64,000 bases of DNA, from NCBI GenBank assembly GCA_026182355.1, contig JAPFBL010000068.1, forward strand, positions 5,645,001 through 5,709,000. The letters are read 5' to 3'. This DNA comes from Hermatobates lingyangjiaoensis (Eukaryota; Arthropoda; Insecta; Hemiptera; Hermatobatidae). The notes under the pieces are model-generated. The model was not told where the DNA came from. It did not search any database and saw only the letters and a list, made by a program, of their open reading frames with translations. Shown here one piece after another: positions 26,101 to 39,200 of this stretch (the stretch's first letter is position 1; each line of letters begins with the position of its first letter). Made by a program: the position numbers and the translations under genes.

Positions 26101-29100
26101 TTGATTATAAAAGGGACAACCGACTAAAGGCAAGAAGGGTGATTGCGTTTGAATAAAGTATAACATCGAAGAAAATTGAAATGGTTTTGATTTTCAATAA
26201 GAATTGTTTAAAGAAGGAAGCTGATAGAAAGTGAGGGGAGAGGGCGACAAGTAGGGACCAATGCTGCCATTCACGGCTCTCAAAGCCAACACAATTAGCT
26301 TCCCAGTCTACCTCAAACCCTCCACCATATTGCCTTTACTTTCAACTTATCAATGTAGAAACTTTTATAAATTCATTTTATTTTAGTATTATGATATCCA
26401 TTATAACTCAGTCTTAAACTTAAAACTTCAGTTTTAAAATTAAAATTCTAAGATATGAATGTTGAAACTTTCGTTTTCACTTAACTGAGTTGGATAAATG
26501 AAGACATATTTTTTTATTTTTTATATCAAAAATAACTTACTAATTACTGACTATAAGTTTTAAGTTAACAATATTAACATTTATAAATTAACAATAATTT
26601 GGTTATATTATGTATATTATAACAAACTATTATACTTATAACCTTAATTTTAACTCCACAATAGCCTCATTTTCAGTCGTCTCCTCTTCATCTCAACGCC
26701 TTATATATCCTCACTATCTTTACTTTATGTTAGTTATTATAATTTATTTAACATTGAACCGTTTGGTCTTCATTTGTATCATAGCTGAAGACTGGGAACA
26801 CTTCGCTTTCTAAATGAGTCGTTTTTATAAAACTTTTTCAAGTGGAGCCCATTCCCTTTATTATAATATAATATTTTTAATGTTAGAACTTATAAAATCA
26901 AAAACAAGTGTTGTTAATATTATGTAATGTATCTGCCTTACCAAGATAATGAAAAGGTGTTATTATAAAAGATGTAACTTAAAAAAAAAATAAGTAGTTA
27001 AATGGAATTATTAAATTTTGAAATATCTGAAAACTTATTCAGTTTTAAATGCAATTTTAAATTGTGTTATGCGGAATATCGCGGCTCTGATTTACATTTA
27101 CATTTTATTAGAGTTCATTAATATTTAGAAGGATTAGCAACAAAAATATAACGGTAACAGTCTATGGTAATATCTTTGAAATAGAACATTTTAAGGGGTA
27201 CCTATAGTGACAGTGGATACTGTTACTTAATGCATAAATTATTGAATAATACAAATAATTTTAATTTGAAAGTTATTATAATAAATCAAAATCATCACAT
27301 GAAGCTCTACATATAGTGAAGATACAAAACAAAAAAGAATTTTCCAGTTCTTTGTATTGTCTAGAACGCTTATGCTGTCATCACAATACGACGAATAAAC
27401 TTTTATAAGCTGCTTTAATAATAAACAGGCCTTCTATAAGAAGACATATTTGAATACAATTGTTTTCTAAAGGTAGAAAATATTAGTGTTTTTTTTACAA
27501 ACCAAATGGTTTTTATGTTAAATGGAATTAACCGAGGTTTCTTACCAAGAGTCATGAAGGGCATAGTAAAGTCGACGGCACTTCTTCTATCATAGGTAAT
27601 GGTTAAGTCACACAGGGCTAAGTCAGCTCTCTAAACAAAAAACAGTCCAGAACCAGGCTCAACATTGCACCGTCAACTCACACTTAATATACTAGTTCTT
27701 GATAAAACAACTGTGTAGTTTATAAGCGATATCGAAACATGGGAAACGCATGCTTCATTTATATTGACATAATTTCTTGTCACTCAGATCACATAAATGC
27801 ATACTATCAATCATATAAAGTTAAAATTATACGTGAAAATGTCACATTAACAGCATTTCATAACAACTTTATAGAAATTAGCCCACTGAAAGGCAACTAA
27901 AATTAAACTAACTAGTTTAATAGCAGTTTAAGGATAGTTAATTTAGTTTAATAATAGATGTTTCATTAACATAATACACAATTTTTTGACGTTTTGTGAC
28001 AAAATAGTATATTTTATACTACAACATGTTCTACTGGATACATGTTTACTCGTTTTATACTAGATAAATGTTCAGTTGAATAATATTAATTAATATTTGA
28101 GAATAATGTGATATTTTGTAAACATTAAACGCTAGAAAAGACTCAGTGAACAGTTTAAGCAAAGCTCATGAATACACTCAACATTGTTACAGAACCTGGG
28201 CAATAACTTGTTCGCTAAACTTAAAGTCAGGTCGTTGGGTGTGTTTACTAGAGTTGAATACTGGTGAATGTTAGAGCTTACCCTCTCTCTAAGTTCCCTG
28301 ATGAGACCGTTCCACTGCTTGGTTTTCTTGTTAAGTGACCCATACTGGTTGTCTGCTACTAGCGTGAACTCGTACTTAAATCCCAAAATTTTTGATATTT
28401 CGTCAATCAGTTCAAAAGAAAATCCTTCAAACCTTTCATTTCCTATTAAGCCCTCACCTTCTTTCAATCTTAGATAAGGTTCCCCCTGAAAATAATGAAT
28501 AAAATTAGTTTAAGTTATTACTAGCCCAAACAAACAGTCAAACACATACAAACGCAAACACAATTCAATACTCTTATAAAATAAGTAGGCCAGTTTAATG
28601 GGTCTAAATCAAATCTCAAATGCAAATGTTTTGGCTAATATTATCAGACTGATGGAAGGTTTTGTACTATTAACATTTTTAATTGGCTAATTCATAATTT
28701 CCTTTTCCTTTGTTTGAAAATTCTCACTCTTGCCTAATAGAAACGTTTAAATAACAACAGAAATATCGGTCTTGATATGTGATTGAAATAGCTATATTCT
28801 TTTCCATCTGAATATTTAAATGTGGAATTTAATTTGTGGCGGTTAGTCTCTTTTTTAATTATTTTTCTATTTGTAACCAACATCTCTGGGGTTAATTTCA
28901 TACTACGTTCTTCTTGTATGTGTTTTATAGGTACTCCAGCTATTAATCACATGATAAGCCCTCTCGTTAGTACTGCGAAGTTGAAATACGTAAATGAAAA
29001 AGTAGTGCTGGTCACTTATGAGTGGAATATTTATAAAAATAATAACCAAGTAACGAAATCACCTTTAAAGGAATGAAATCTGCTCTACGAGCACACGTGT

Positions 29101-29154
29101 ATTAATGGAGACTGTGAAACTCAAAAACACTTGTACATTGGCATGACTACCACC

Positions 29155-29185
<31 letters not shown>

Positions 29186-30171
29186 ACTATATTAACACAA
29201 AAAAAACTCAGAAATGAAACAGAAACTCACTACTATATTTCGATGTCCTCGTCATCAGGAAGATAGAAACGAGTCGCTTCGCAGGCAGACGACTGGCCGG
29301 TGGTCTTGAGGGAGCACAGAACAGTGCAGCCAACTTAAGGAGGCAGAGGAAACAAGGATAAATAAGAAATAAAAGCAAAATAAATTATAACGAATGAAAA
29401 CAAAAACTATTAGCACAGGTGAAAACATTCAAACTAAAATAAAAATTAAATAAAATAGAAATAAAAAATAATAAAGTAAACAAAAGATACGCTAAGAGAC
29501 TAAAATAAATAAAAGGAATAATCAACGAATGAGGTTAAGCCCAGGAGTAGATCTACCCACCAGAAGACTAATAAAAGCTTCTTTTTATTAAAAAACTCTC
29601 AGAGTGACTTTTGAATTTTTATCAGTTATTTGTGCTCCCTCTAGACCACCGGCCAGTCATCTGCCTGCGGAACGACTGGTTTCCATCTTCCTGATGACGA
29701 GGACTTCGAAATATATTAGTGAGTTTCTGTTTCATTTTCAGAAATTCATGATGACATGTTAAGAAAATTAGCAGAGAGTGACCCATCATATGCGACAGTC
29801 ACACTTGGATCAGAGAATTCAAGCATGACAGAGATAATGTTGAAGATGACCCAAGGTCAGGATGACCCCCAACAGCAACAACAAAGGATAACCTTGACCT
29901 TGCTCTGTAGATGGTAATGCAAGATTGTCGGATATCATGTTATCAGGTAGCAGAGAGAGACTTGGGATATGAGTGAGTAGACCAAATTTTGACTAAAGAA
30001 CTAGGATTTTCAAAGGTTTCTACAAGGTGGGTCCCTCGTCTTTTGACACCTGGCGCACACATGGCGCACTGTGTCCAAGAGCAATCTTAAACTGTTTGAA
30101 GCTGATGAAGACCATTTTCTTGCTTGACTCATCACTATGGGTGAAATAGTATCATTAACAACCCAAAACCG

Positions 30172-30246
<75 letters not shown>

Positions 30247-33200
30247 TGTGTGTGCGCGATGTTGTTGTTGTGGTGTGAGAATGCTACATGATAATAAGAC
30301 AGAGTAAATGATTCTTTTTAATAAATCATTTATTTCAGTATTATGTAAACAAGTGCGCACTTTAGTACTGGTGAAAAATTTGTATTTTACAAATAAGGAA
30401 GGAATCTAAACATTTAGATCAAACTAATCTGTTAATATTGATTTCTGTTAACAATTCAGTAGGAGACTCTTGAGTGCTTTTGTGAAAACACTTTGCCAAG
30501 ACTCCAACACTTTGGTAGTCCTCCAACTTAAGTTATTATAATACTCTTTTATTGACTGTAGATGACGTGTTAGTTTCTTTGACAGATCCATATATGTATA
30601 GATATAACAATTATACTCGTATGTGTGTTACCGGGATTCGCTCAAATTTTCTAGGTTCGAAAATCAAACTCTCATTGCTGACGTTTCGGTTTTACTTTAA
30701 AACCTTTTTCATAGGCAGAAGTAAGAATTTTTGACTAAGAAAATGAAATTTACATTATTTAAAGGAACAACAATCTTAACCGCACAAAAATTGTTTACTA
30801 GACTGTCTAGTCTAGGAGAAGGTTTAGTTCTTGTTCTAGACTGACAGTCTAGTAGAAGGTTTTGTTTGGTTAAGATTGTTGTTCCTTTAAATAATTTTTA
30901 AATTCCTTTAAATTTCATTTTCTTAGTCAAAAATTTTTATATCTGCCTATGAAAAGGGTTTTAAAATAAAACCGAAACGTCCGTAATGAGTTTACGTTAA
31001 TAAATTAACGTAACGATTCTAGGATCATTCGAGGTGTCTGATTGAGATGAACTAAACCAAGGGAGGAAAAGGACCTATGAAGTGAAAAGCAGAAATCGTA
31101 AAGTTGTTGAATAGTTTTCATGTCATACAAGTATAGTTGACCGGAAAATTTTGAATAATATGTAGAATAACTAATAAAAAGATGCATATTATAAATAATC
31201 AATGTAGTGTATAGGAAAAGATTCCATTCATCAATTTCAGAAAACTATTTTGAATGAACATTTGAACTTAAATAAATGAGACTACACATGACCACAGGTA
31301 AGTAACATAGAAACATCTCTAACACACTGTTTCTCACAAATAATGGCGATAAATAAAGTGCGACTTTGACAGAGAGTGACAAAGTGAGGGTGTACCAATC
31401 TTGAGACGACGATGAAGGTTTTGTTGCTGATTGCCAGCGATATCTCACGCTCCATTTCGCTCTTGGTCCGCGTGTAGTTGATGCCCCGCTCGGGGTCCCA
31501 GGACCCTATCTTCCGAAACCCATTCCCAGTCAGTTCCGTTATGTCCACCGTGAAAAACGTCCTTTTCCCTGTTTCCCGATCGAACTTCATTTTCCCCGTC
31601 ATTCCCTCCATTTCCATCTGAAAATTAAAACTCGCTCATCATATATATATAAAAAAAAATAACAATAATATATTAAACAACTTAAAAAAAATTCTAAAAT
31701 TGTTATTATTATAGAACTAATTAAAACTGAAGTCTGAAGAATTTTAAAAATTGAAAGCTCTTGTAGAAGAAAAGTTGTCATGCTTAAAATAAATGTATCA
31801 GCTGTTTTTGAAATGAATCTTTATAAATAAAATAATGATTTTGTCTGTACATTGCTTAGAACTGACTCATTTCAAGTTTTCTTTACGTTTCATACATTGG
31901 AGAAACCGAATCCACCATTAGAAAAATTTCTGTCGGTTTGTCGGTTTGTCGGTTTGTCGGTTTGTCGGTTTGTCGGTTTGTCGGTTTGTCCGCAAAACTT
32001 TGTCACAGGTAAACTCAGATACCATAAGACATACAAAGCTGAAACTTTTACAGTAGATTTGTGTAGGTCTAACTTAAAATATAGGCTATGAATTGATTGG
32101 AAATTCAACGTAGAAGTGAAGTTATGGACGTTTAACGCAAAAATGTTTGTCACAAGTAAACTCAGCCACCATAAGACATAGCGAGCTGAAACATTGACAC
32201 TGGATTTGTGTATGCCTAACTTAAAATATGGGCTCTAAATAGATTATTAATTCAGTACAGAAGCGAAGTTATGGGGCTTTTAGCTGTATTTTCCTAACTT
32301 CAGAGACAAGTTTGTTTTGAAAATACACAGGTGTGGCAAGTAGGTATTGTTAGTTGATTTTAATTTCAATTGAGCATATGAATATATTGCGTATTTGACA
32401 TCATTGAAATGGTGTTTCACAGAGTTAAGGATGTACTATCTATTGAGAATAAATGTTTTGTAAACGAGCAATTCTCAACTCTTAATATGAACAGGGAGGA
32501 AAAATCAACAAACAAGTTCTTACGCTATATGAAGCCGAGGAAAGAACTTACAAGTCAGTAAAGAGATTGGATTAGTGACGAAGAAGCGGTTCATTATGTA
32601 ATTGAATTTCTTGACTCTGAATTTATTTCTCCTGGACTGCCTGCTCATGAGTAAAAACTTAAAGTAGAGCACCAATCATGCTGCAATTTAGTAGCAGTAA
32701 CAAATTTCATGTTACGAAACATGAGTGCCCCAAAACTGTGCAACGGGACACGACTCTGAGTTCGTGCTCTACACAGATATGCCATAGAGGCGGACATAAT
32801 GACTGGATGTGGTATTGGGGAGTCTGTGTGTATACTTCACATACCATTGATTCCGAGCCACTGTCTGTTTACGTTGAAATGATTGCAAAGTCGGGTCAGA
32901 GTCTATTTCGCAATGACGTTAACTAAGTCGCAAAGGGAGACTTCATCTAACGCAGGAATACAAGGTAGCAAAACCAAATTTTTCTCACATGGTCAAATGT
33001 AGTTTACATGCTCAACGGTCAGAGGTTTCAACTCTTTCTTCTACCATGAACCTGAAGGACAGACAGCTAATGTAGTGTATAAGCTGGAGGCATTTGTTTA
33101 ACACTGTAGTAATAATGGTATTTTCTACTATTCTATAATTTCTAATGACATTTTGAAATACCAAAAATGACGGAACTTCTGATTCCTCCGTGGTATAGCC

Positions 33201-36200
33201 GAAAGGCAATAGGCACACGGCAATAAAACAAAACAGGAACTTCTGATTCCGTCAAAGACGGGTACGTTTGCTATGTATTATATATAACTGTCAACTTTTT
33301 TTTAATTTAATATTTGCTTAATAAATACACTGGTAATAATGTAAGGTATGGGACCAGAGTAGCCCAGTGGCTTGCGTGATCGCCGATGACAGTAGTGCAA
33401 ATGTATTATAAATAAACACAACAAAAATATTTTTTTTTAATTTAATATTTGCGTAATATAAACACTGGTAATAAAGTAAGGTATGGAACCAGAGTAGCCC
33501 AGTGGCTTGCGTGCTAGCTTTTGACTGGGAGCACGTTAATTAGAACTAACTCATTTCATGTTTTCTTTACGTTTCATACTTCAGAGTAGCCACATGTACC
33601 CTTAGAATAATTTCTGTCTGTCGGTTTGTCCACAAAATATTGCTACCATAAGACATATAAAGCTGAAACATTGATTGTAGATTTGTGTATGTCTAACTTA
33701 AAATCTAATCTTTGTATACAGAGGCTTTTTTTTAGCACTGTACTAATAATGGTATTTTCTACTATTCTATAACTTCTAATTGTAGTATTAGTATAATACT
33801 ATAATTGATATTTTGGAATACCAAGTATAATAGAATTTTTGATTCCGTCAAAGACGGGTACGTTTGCTAGTAATTTAATAAACTAATCCATTTAATTGTA
33901 CCATAGTTAAGCGTATGAATATGATGATGATTTTTCTTTAATATTGTCCTAAAACACATGACTACGATTAGTGACGGGAAGACTGATTCCCTCCCCACAT
34001 TTGATAAATCAATATTTTCAAAGTAGAAATGTTGGAAATCTTATTTTGGAAACATTTATTTCCAATGTTATAAAATTTAAATAATATGAATATTAAAATA
34101 TCTTGTACTAATTTATTTTAGTAAGTGCAAAGCATTAGGTATCTATCTCAAATTCGTTAAACTCGATAACTTACCATAATAACGCTGAATACAAGTAGTT
34201 TTCAAGTATTGAAGTATTTATATAATAAATATATATACACAACGCATATATAAACAGTATTGCTGCTGTTTGCCAGCCAAGCAGATCTCTTCCTCTTCTT
34301 CTCCTTCTCCCAATAACAATGAGGTCGAAATATTGAAGTAACCTATGTATTGTTTCTACGTGTTTTGTAGAATATCTTGTAATCGTTTGATATGTTGTCC
34401 TAATGAACCGTTTCATATTTTGAATTATATATATATATATATATATGTTTCACGATGAATCACAAACATAGAACTAAGGAACAAACAGATTTACTGTCTC
34501 TAATTTTCGGTTGAACCGTCATCAGGACAGTTGAGATAGGGAATCCTGATGACGGTTCAACCGAAATTAGAGACAGTAGGTCTGTTTGTTCCTTAGTTCT
34601 GTGTTTGTGGTTCATCGTGAAACGTTTGTTGTCCTTTTAGATCGTTTTCCTGTTTACAATATATATCCTTCTAGTATATTTCTAGAAATTATGGTATATA
34701 TTTTTTTATAGTACATTTGTTAGTATTATTCTATAATTAAATTGGACAGTTGTTTTTAAGATTCCTCCTTGCAACATACTCATTTTAAATACCTAATGTA
34801 ATAGTTCATTTTTATTTGATGTAATGTCTTTTTTAATTTTAAATTGTATACTTCTCCAAGTTCACTTAATTTTTAGTCCTGAACATTAGCATAGGTAAAT
34901 TTTATTAGTAACTTTGCATATTTTCATATACGTATGATTGCTTATTGTTATAGATTTCTTGTATTTAGACTTTTTATATTTTTTTAATGTCCTATGGAAA
35001 AGGTTTGAAATAGAACTGAAACTTTGACTCTACATCTTTGCATGATTTGAACCGAGAAAACTACCCGATTTCTGATAAAAACTTTTATTCTTTAAAAGCA
35101 TACCTGCAGGACTTTATCACAGAGGATCGCTGTGATGGCGGTGAGGACATTGTGTATGGAATACAGCGTTGTGGCTTACCAGCTTCATGTAGTTGATGAG
35201 ACTGAAGCCGTAGAGCCAGGTGGTTATAGACGTGCAGGACAGCGAGGTGACGTTGAGGTCGTGGCCCAGCCCCTGGACGGCTCTCGCGTAGAGCATCACG
35301 GCGTCGTGTACCATGGCCGCCTCCGTCTGTCAGCCAAACATGCGCTTTCAAATCTACTATACTGTCATTACTGCACGGGAACCTTTGGCTTTCCAAATCG
35401 AAATTATAATAAACGACTTAATAATTAAAATTAATTTTTTGACAATAACAAGCATCAGAAAACTGTAGTATTAATGAAGGAAAGAGCTTCGATAAGCATA
35501 CAATAACAAAAATATAAGTAATGGTCGTTGATAATGAATATGTTTATTTGTGAAATGTTGGTGGAAGTTAGAAATATGGCACAGTGATAGAGAAAAGATA
35601 AAATGATTCTTTGACAAAGAATTGGCTGAAAATTGCTCAGAACAACTTCGTTGCTTTTATTTTTGAGCATAAACAAATTATGTTTTGCAAAGTTACATTT
35701 ATTTAAAATTATATATATTGACAGTTCATTGAAGCGTATAAATTTGTACAGTTCTGGTGCTAGTATAAATTTTTCACGAGCTTTATTAAAAACCTGACTT
35801 TGATGAGTGTTTCTGTTTCTACTAGAAGAATTTTTAGTCTGTTAGACTTTTTTTACTGTCACATTTTTCAAATTTCTGGTGATTTCAAATTTCTTTTTAC
35901 GTTTTTTAGGACGTTTATAAGTTATAACAGGATTTGTTTTCTATAATGTTTTCTTATAAGAACATAGCTAACAATCCGAATATTTATAAATATCTGTGAT
36001 ACTATTATTATCTGTTCGATGCAAACAATCCCGACTCTAGCTTTCGTTACTATATTAGACAATAATTTGTATCGTATGCCATAAGGAGATAAGAGGAAAG
36101 GAGAAAAATATTAGATAACGCACAGACTAAATTATGGAATACCCATAAGAAATCAAAACAAAAATCAGCACCTCTTGACATATTTGAAAGCTGTTAATCA

Positions 36201-39200
36201 AATTTCAAAGCGTGGCTAAGAGACAATCATGTTTTCAATGCTCAGCTATTCAAAATTAAGATGGGTGCCTTTAGCCATGCTGCAAATCAGGAGGAACCGA
36301 ACGATTGATTTGGATATTTCTAAAGAAAATCTTGGTTATGTGAACGAGGATCATAGAAAATGATTCTATCAAGCTATCCAAATCATGACAGAAAGATATC
36401 AGGGACGACGGGATGAGGGGATGCCGAATGAATATGTTTGTTAAATTATAATAAACGCCAACGAACAATGCGATCTATTTTATTAAAAAATAAATATTTT
36501 CTATGTTAGCACAAAAAAACTTTGATTTTTGACTACACAAATATATACATTAGAAATTTTACTTTATTACTATTTTTATAGTTTTGTTTGTAGAATTGTG
36601 CTTTTTATCGGTAGACTTGATTGCAGGTAAGAAGACCGTTTTCATCATAAATCTGATAAACAGGACGGTTTAGCCTTAACATGCTAGTTTCTAACTTCAT
36701 ATATTCATAGCAATCTACAAATAGTATAATTTTGTCACACGACGTAAAAATGTGGCCAACGACGTTACTGCTGGAACCGCGTAGCTAAACCAGCACAGTA
36801 GGTATTTTCCAAACATCAATTATACCCAATATAGTTACAAAGTCTTTTAAGTGGCTTACAGAGACTGTTTCCGGAGTGAGCTGAAGATTCCTTCCTCTTC
36901 GATGCTCTTCGAAGACCCAGTCATGGACAACTGCCTGGACGGAATGCCTGGCGGGGTCAACCAGGCGAAGAGTGGTGATGTTGGCCTTGACATCCCTGAA
37001 GACGGCGTAGTCGAGTGTGTGGGCATCCTACGGAACAAACTTGACTAAGTCATGACTTCTCATGTATACAGCCCATCTGACGTCAAACATACATAGCAAT
37101 ACCAAGGAGGTGAGTATGTAACTGTGGTAGTCCGTCATCAGGTTCACTTCCCTGGCCTGATGAAGGATCGTCAGAATCCTGTCTTTGGAGCAGTCCAACA
37201 CAATCCGGTTTTGGGAAGTGCCTTGGATCTCTTTCAAAAGAGGTCTAAAATATACAATACTCTCTCTTAAAAAAAATAAATAAAAAGGAAAGATCTACAG
37301 ATTAGCAGATCTTCTTTAAAATAAGTTTCATTAATGTTTACAGCATTCTCAAAATAACTCTGTCACAATTTATCCTCTGACATATACAAGAGCTAGCTAT
37401 TTGATGAAATGATTTAACCCCATTTCTGAATTTCGATTATTCTTTATGCTTGATATGTATTAGTCTTGAATCATACCGGAAACAATAACAAAAATCTGGA
37501 GTGGCCTACACTCTACTTTACTATAAGTAACTCAATGTCAAATTTCTTGAGTATATAAAACATAACGTATCATTTAAGCATAACATAAATATCTAAATGG
37601 GATATAATTATTAGCATTGCATTCGTGAGGTAGTACAGATAGTGATTGAAGGACATATCAATTTATAAGCTTATTTTTGTACATCACAAATAATTTATTA
37701 TTTGCAAATAATTTCATTAGTATAACTACAGCAGTAATATCATTTTTGAAAAACCAATATGAACATTTCTTGAAACGAAATATTATCCTACAAGAGAACA
37801 TGGCTATTGTTCAAATAGCCAGTAGATTTCTTACATCGTTTACTTAACATCCTTCCTCATTGAATATTAATGTAAAATTTTCAAATTTAAAACAGTAAAA
37901 TACCCTTCTTTTCTCTGAAAAACATCTTAAACAGTGAAGAAAATGTTGTTTTAAGGTGATTTGTTAATTAAAGATGTACGATAATTACAGTTATTAATCT
38001 CTAAACGAAAGATTTATATTTTGAATTATTTTTTACATTTTTGGTTTTTAACAGAATTATTATACTGGGAATTTTATGGCTTCTTAGTATTTAATAAGAT
38101 CATTTTCCTTCCCCTTTGTCAAATAACATATATACGATTTTTTTTTTAATGAGTGTTATCATTTACCTGCACAATATTATTCCTCTTACATCTCTTATAA
38201 GTCAATAATATATTTTCATTTTTCCATTAGAAACATCAATTTTATCTCAGTGGATTCGCTCAAAAAATTTCTAAGTCAATGTAAACAATGTAAAAAAAAT
38301 ATAAAAAATTCGACAAGTATAGCAGGTGATCTCTTAGTCTAGGATAAACAAAGAGTTTTTATATCGTTATTGCTCTTTTCCGTAATTGAAACTTGATGAT
38401 TTTTTTTTTATGAATTGCTAATTTTTTGTTCCATTTTTGGTCAAATTTTCATAATTTTTTAACGAGCCGTTTAGCGTCAAAAAAACATTTTCTGAAAACA
38501 CAAATCGTACTCTAACGCCCCTTTAGCGAATGTAATTTTAGAAAAAAATATCTCAACTCATTGTCCATATAATGTTCTATTTATAGGCATAGTTTCATTC
38601 TTGTCCGTCAAACAGTATGGCTTGTATCGCTCTCACAAGGTTTGAGATTGATTTATAAGTCAAAATTTGTACATTTTATTGAAAAAAAAATATTTTCTGT
38701 TGATATAAAATTTTGAATATATTTTTCGTTTGTTCCATTTGTATCCTCAAAGATAATGTCAAAATCTCAAAACTCTAGGGTTATTAGTTTAGGAGAAATA
38801 AATGTTTTAAAAAAAACGGTTTTTGGCAAAAAAAGTGACTTTCCCATCATGCATAATTCTTCCCAAACAATAGGGATCTTCGTCTAAATGGGGCCCATTT
38901 TTGTGTAAAATATCAACTTGATCCATCAAAGATTCTGGACCGTAGCGTGGTAACAAGCAATGCTAACACACGCACCCACCCACGCACCCACCCACCCACC
39001 CACCCACCCACACACACACAGACATCATCGTAAAAACTTCATAAAACGACTTCTGGGACCTCAAAACATGTAATTCCGTCAAAATCTCGAGATCGAATTT
39101 TTTCACGATCACTATACTTTACTTATAGTAAAGTAAAAAATACTGACCAAAAAACCTTAATAATAACAAAGATACATAAATTTATGACCTGTGGGAGAAA

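Larger units (their letters stand above)
28486..31395 (-). other. Receptor intron 9, a nest of mobile-element remnants
   Basis: Holds in order a plus-strand PLE fragment (28930-29151), (TA)n, a minus-strand PLE remnant with inverted arms (29205-29742), a dead mariner transposase (29780-30145), a (TG)n tract and the family F palindrome (30671-30990). Confidence 0.7.
31856..33274 (+). mobile_element. Helitron-like element, copy 1
   Basis: Shares its start (TTAGAACTGACTCATTTCA) and its end with copy 2. The 3' end is a hairpin CCGTC-AAA-GACGG followed nine bases later by CTAT. It contains a TCGGTTTG tandem array and two direct units of about 145 bp (31998-32144 and 32147-32290). Helitrons end in a short hairpin and CTRR; the CTAT here is one base off and copy 2 has CTAG. 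Confidence 0.55.
31618..35179 (-). other. Receptor intron 8
   Basis: Contains two copies of a Helitron-like repeat, a SINE with target duplication, two tRNA-like heads, the family C palindrome and a diverged family F copy. Confidence 0.7.

Noticed and set aside
30010..30360. Minus-strand frame with a threonine-histidine run
   Set aside because: It is the (TG)n tract read as protein; the real signal here is the plus-strand mariner remnant.
31932..31990. CRISPR array
   Set aside because: Units are contiguous octamers without spacers; a simple tandem expansion inside a mobile element in an animal genome.
32678..32926. Independent gene in the Helitron-like element
   Set aside because: Frames are broken by several stops and the only hint of a domain (RNase H-like) is split over different frames.
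35107..35179. Longer version of receptor exon 8 using the downstream GT
   Set aside because: Reading past 35180 gives a frame with a stop, and the family alignment continues directly from KL to exon 9.
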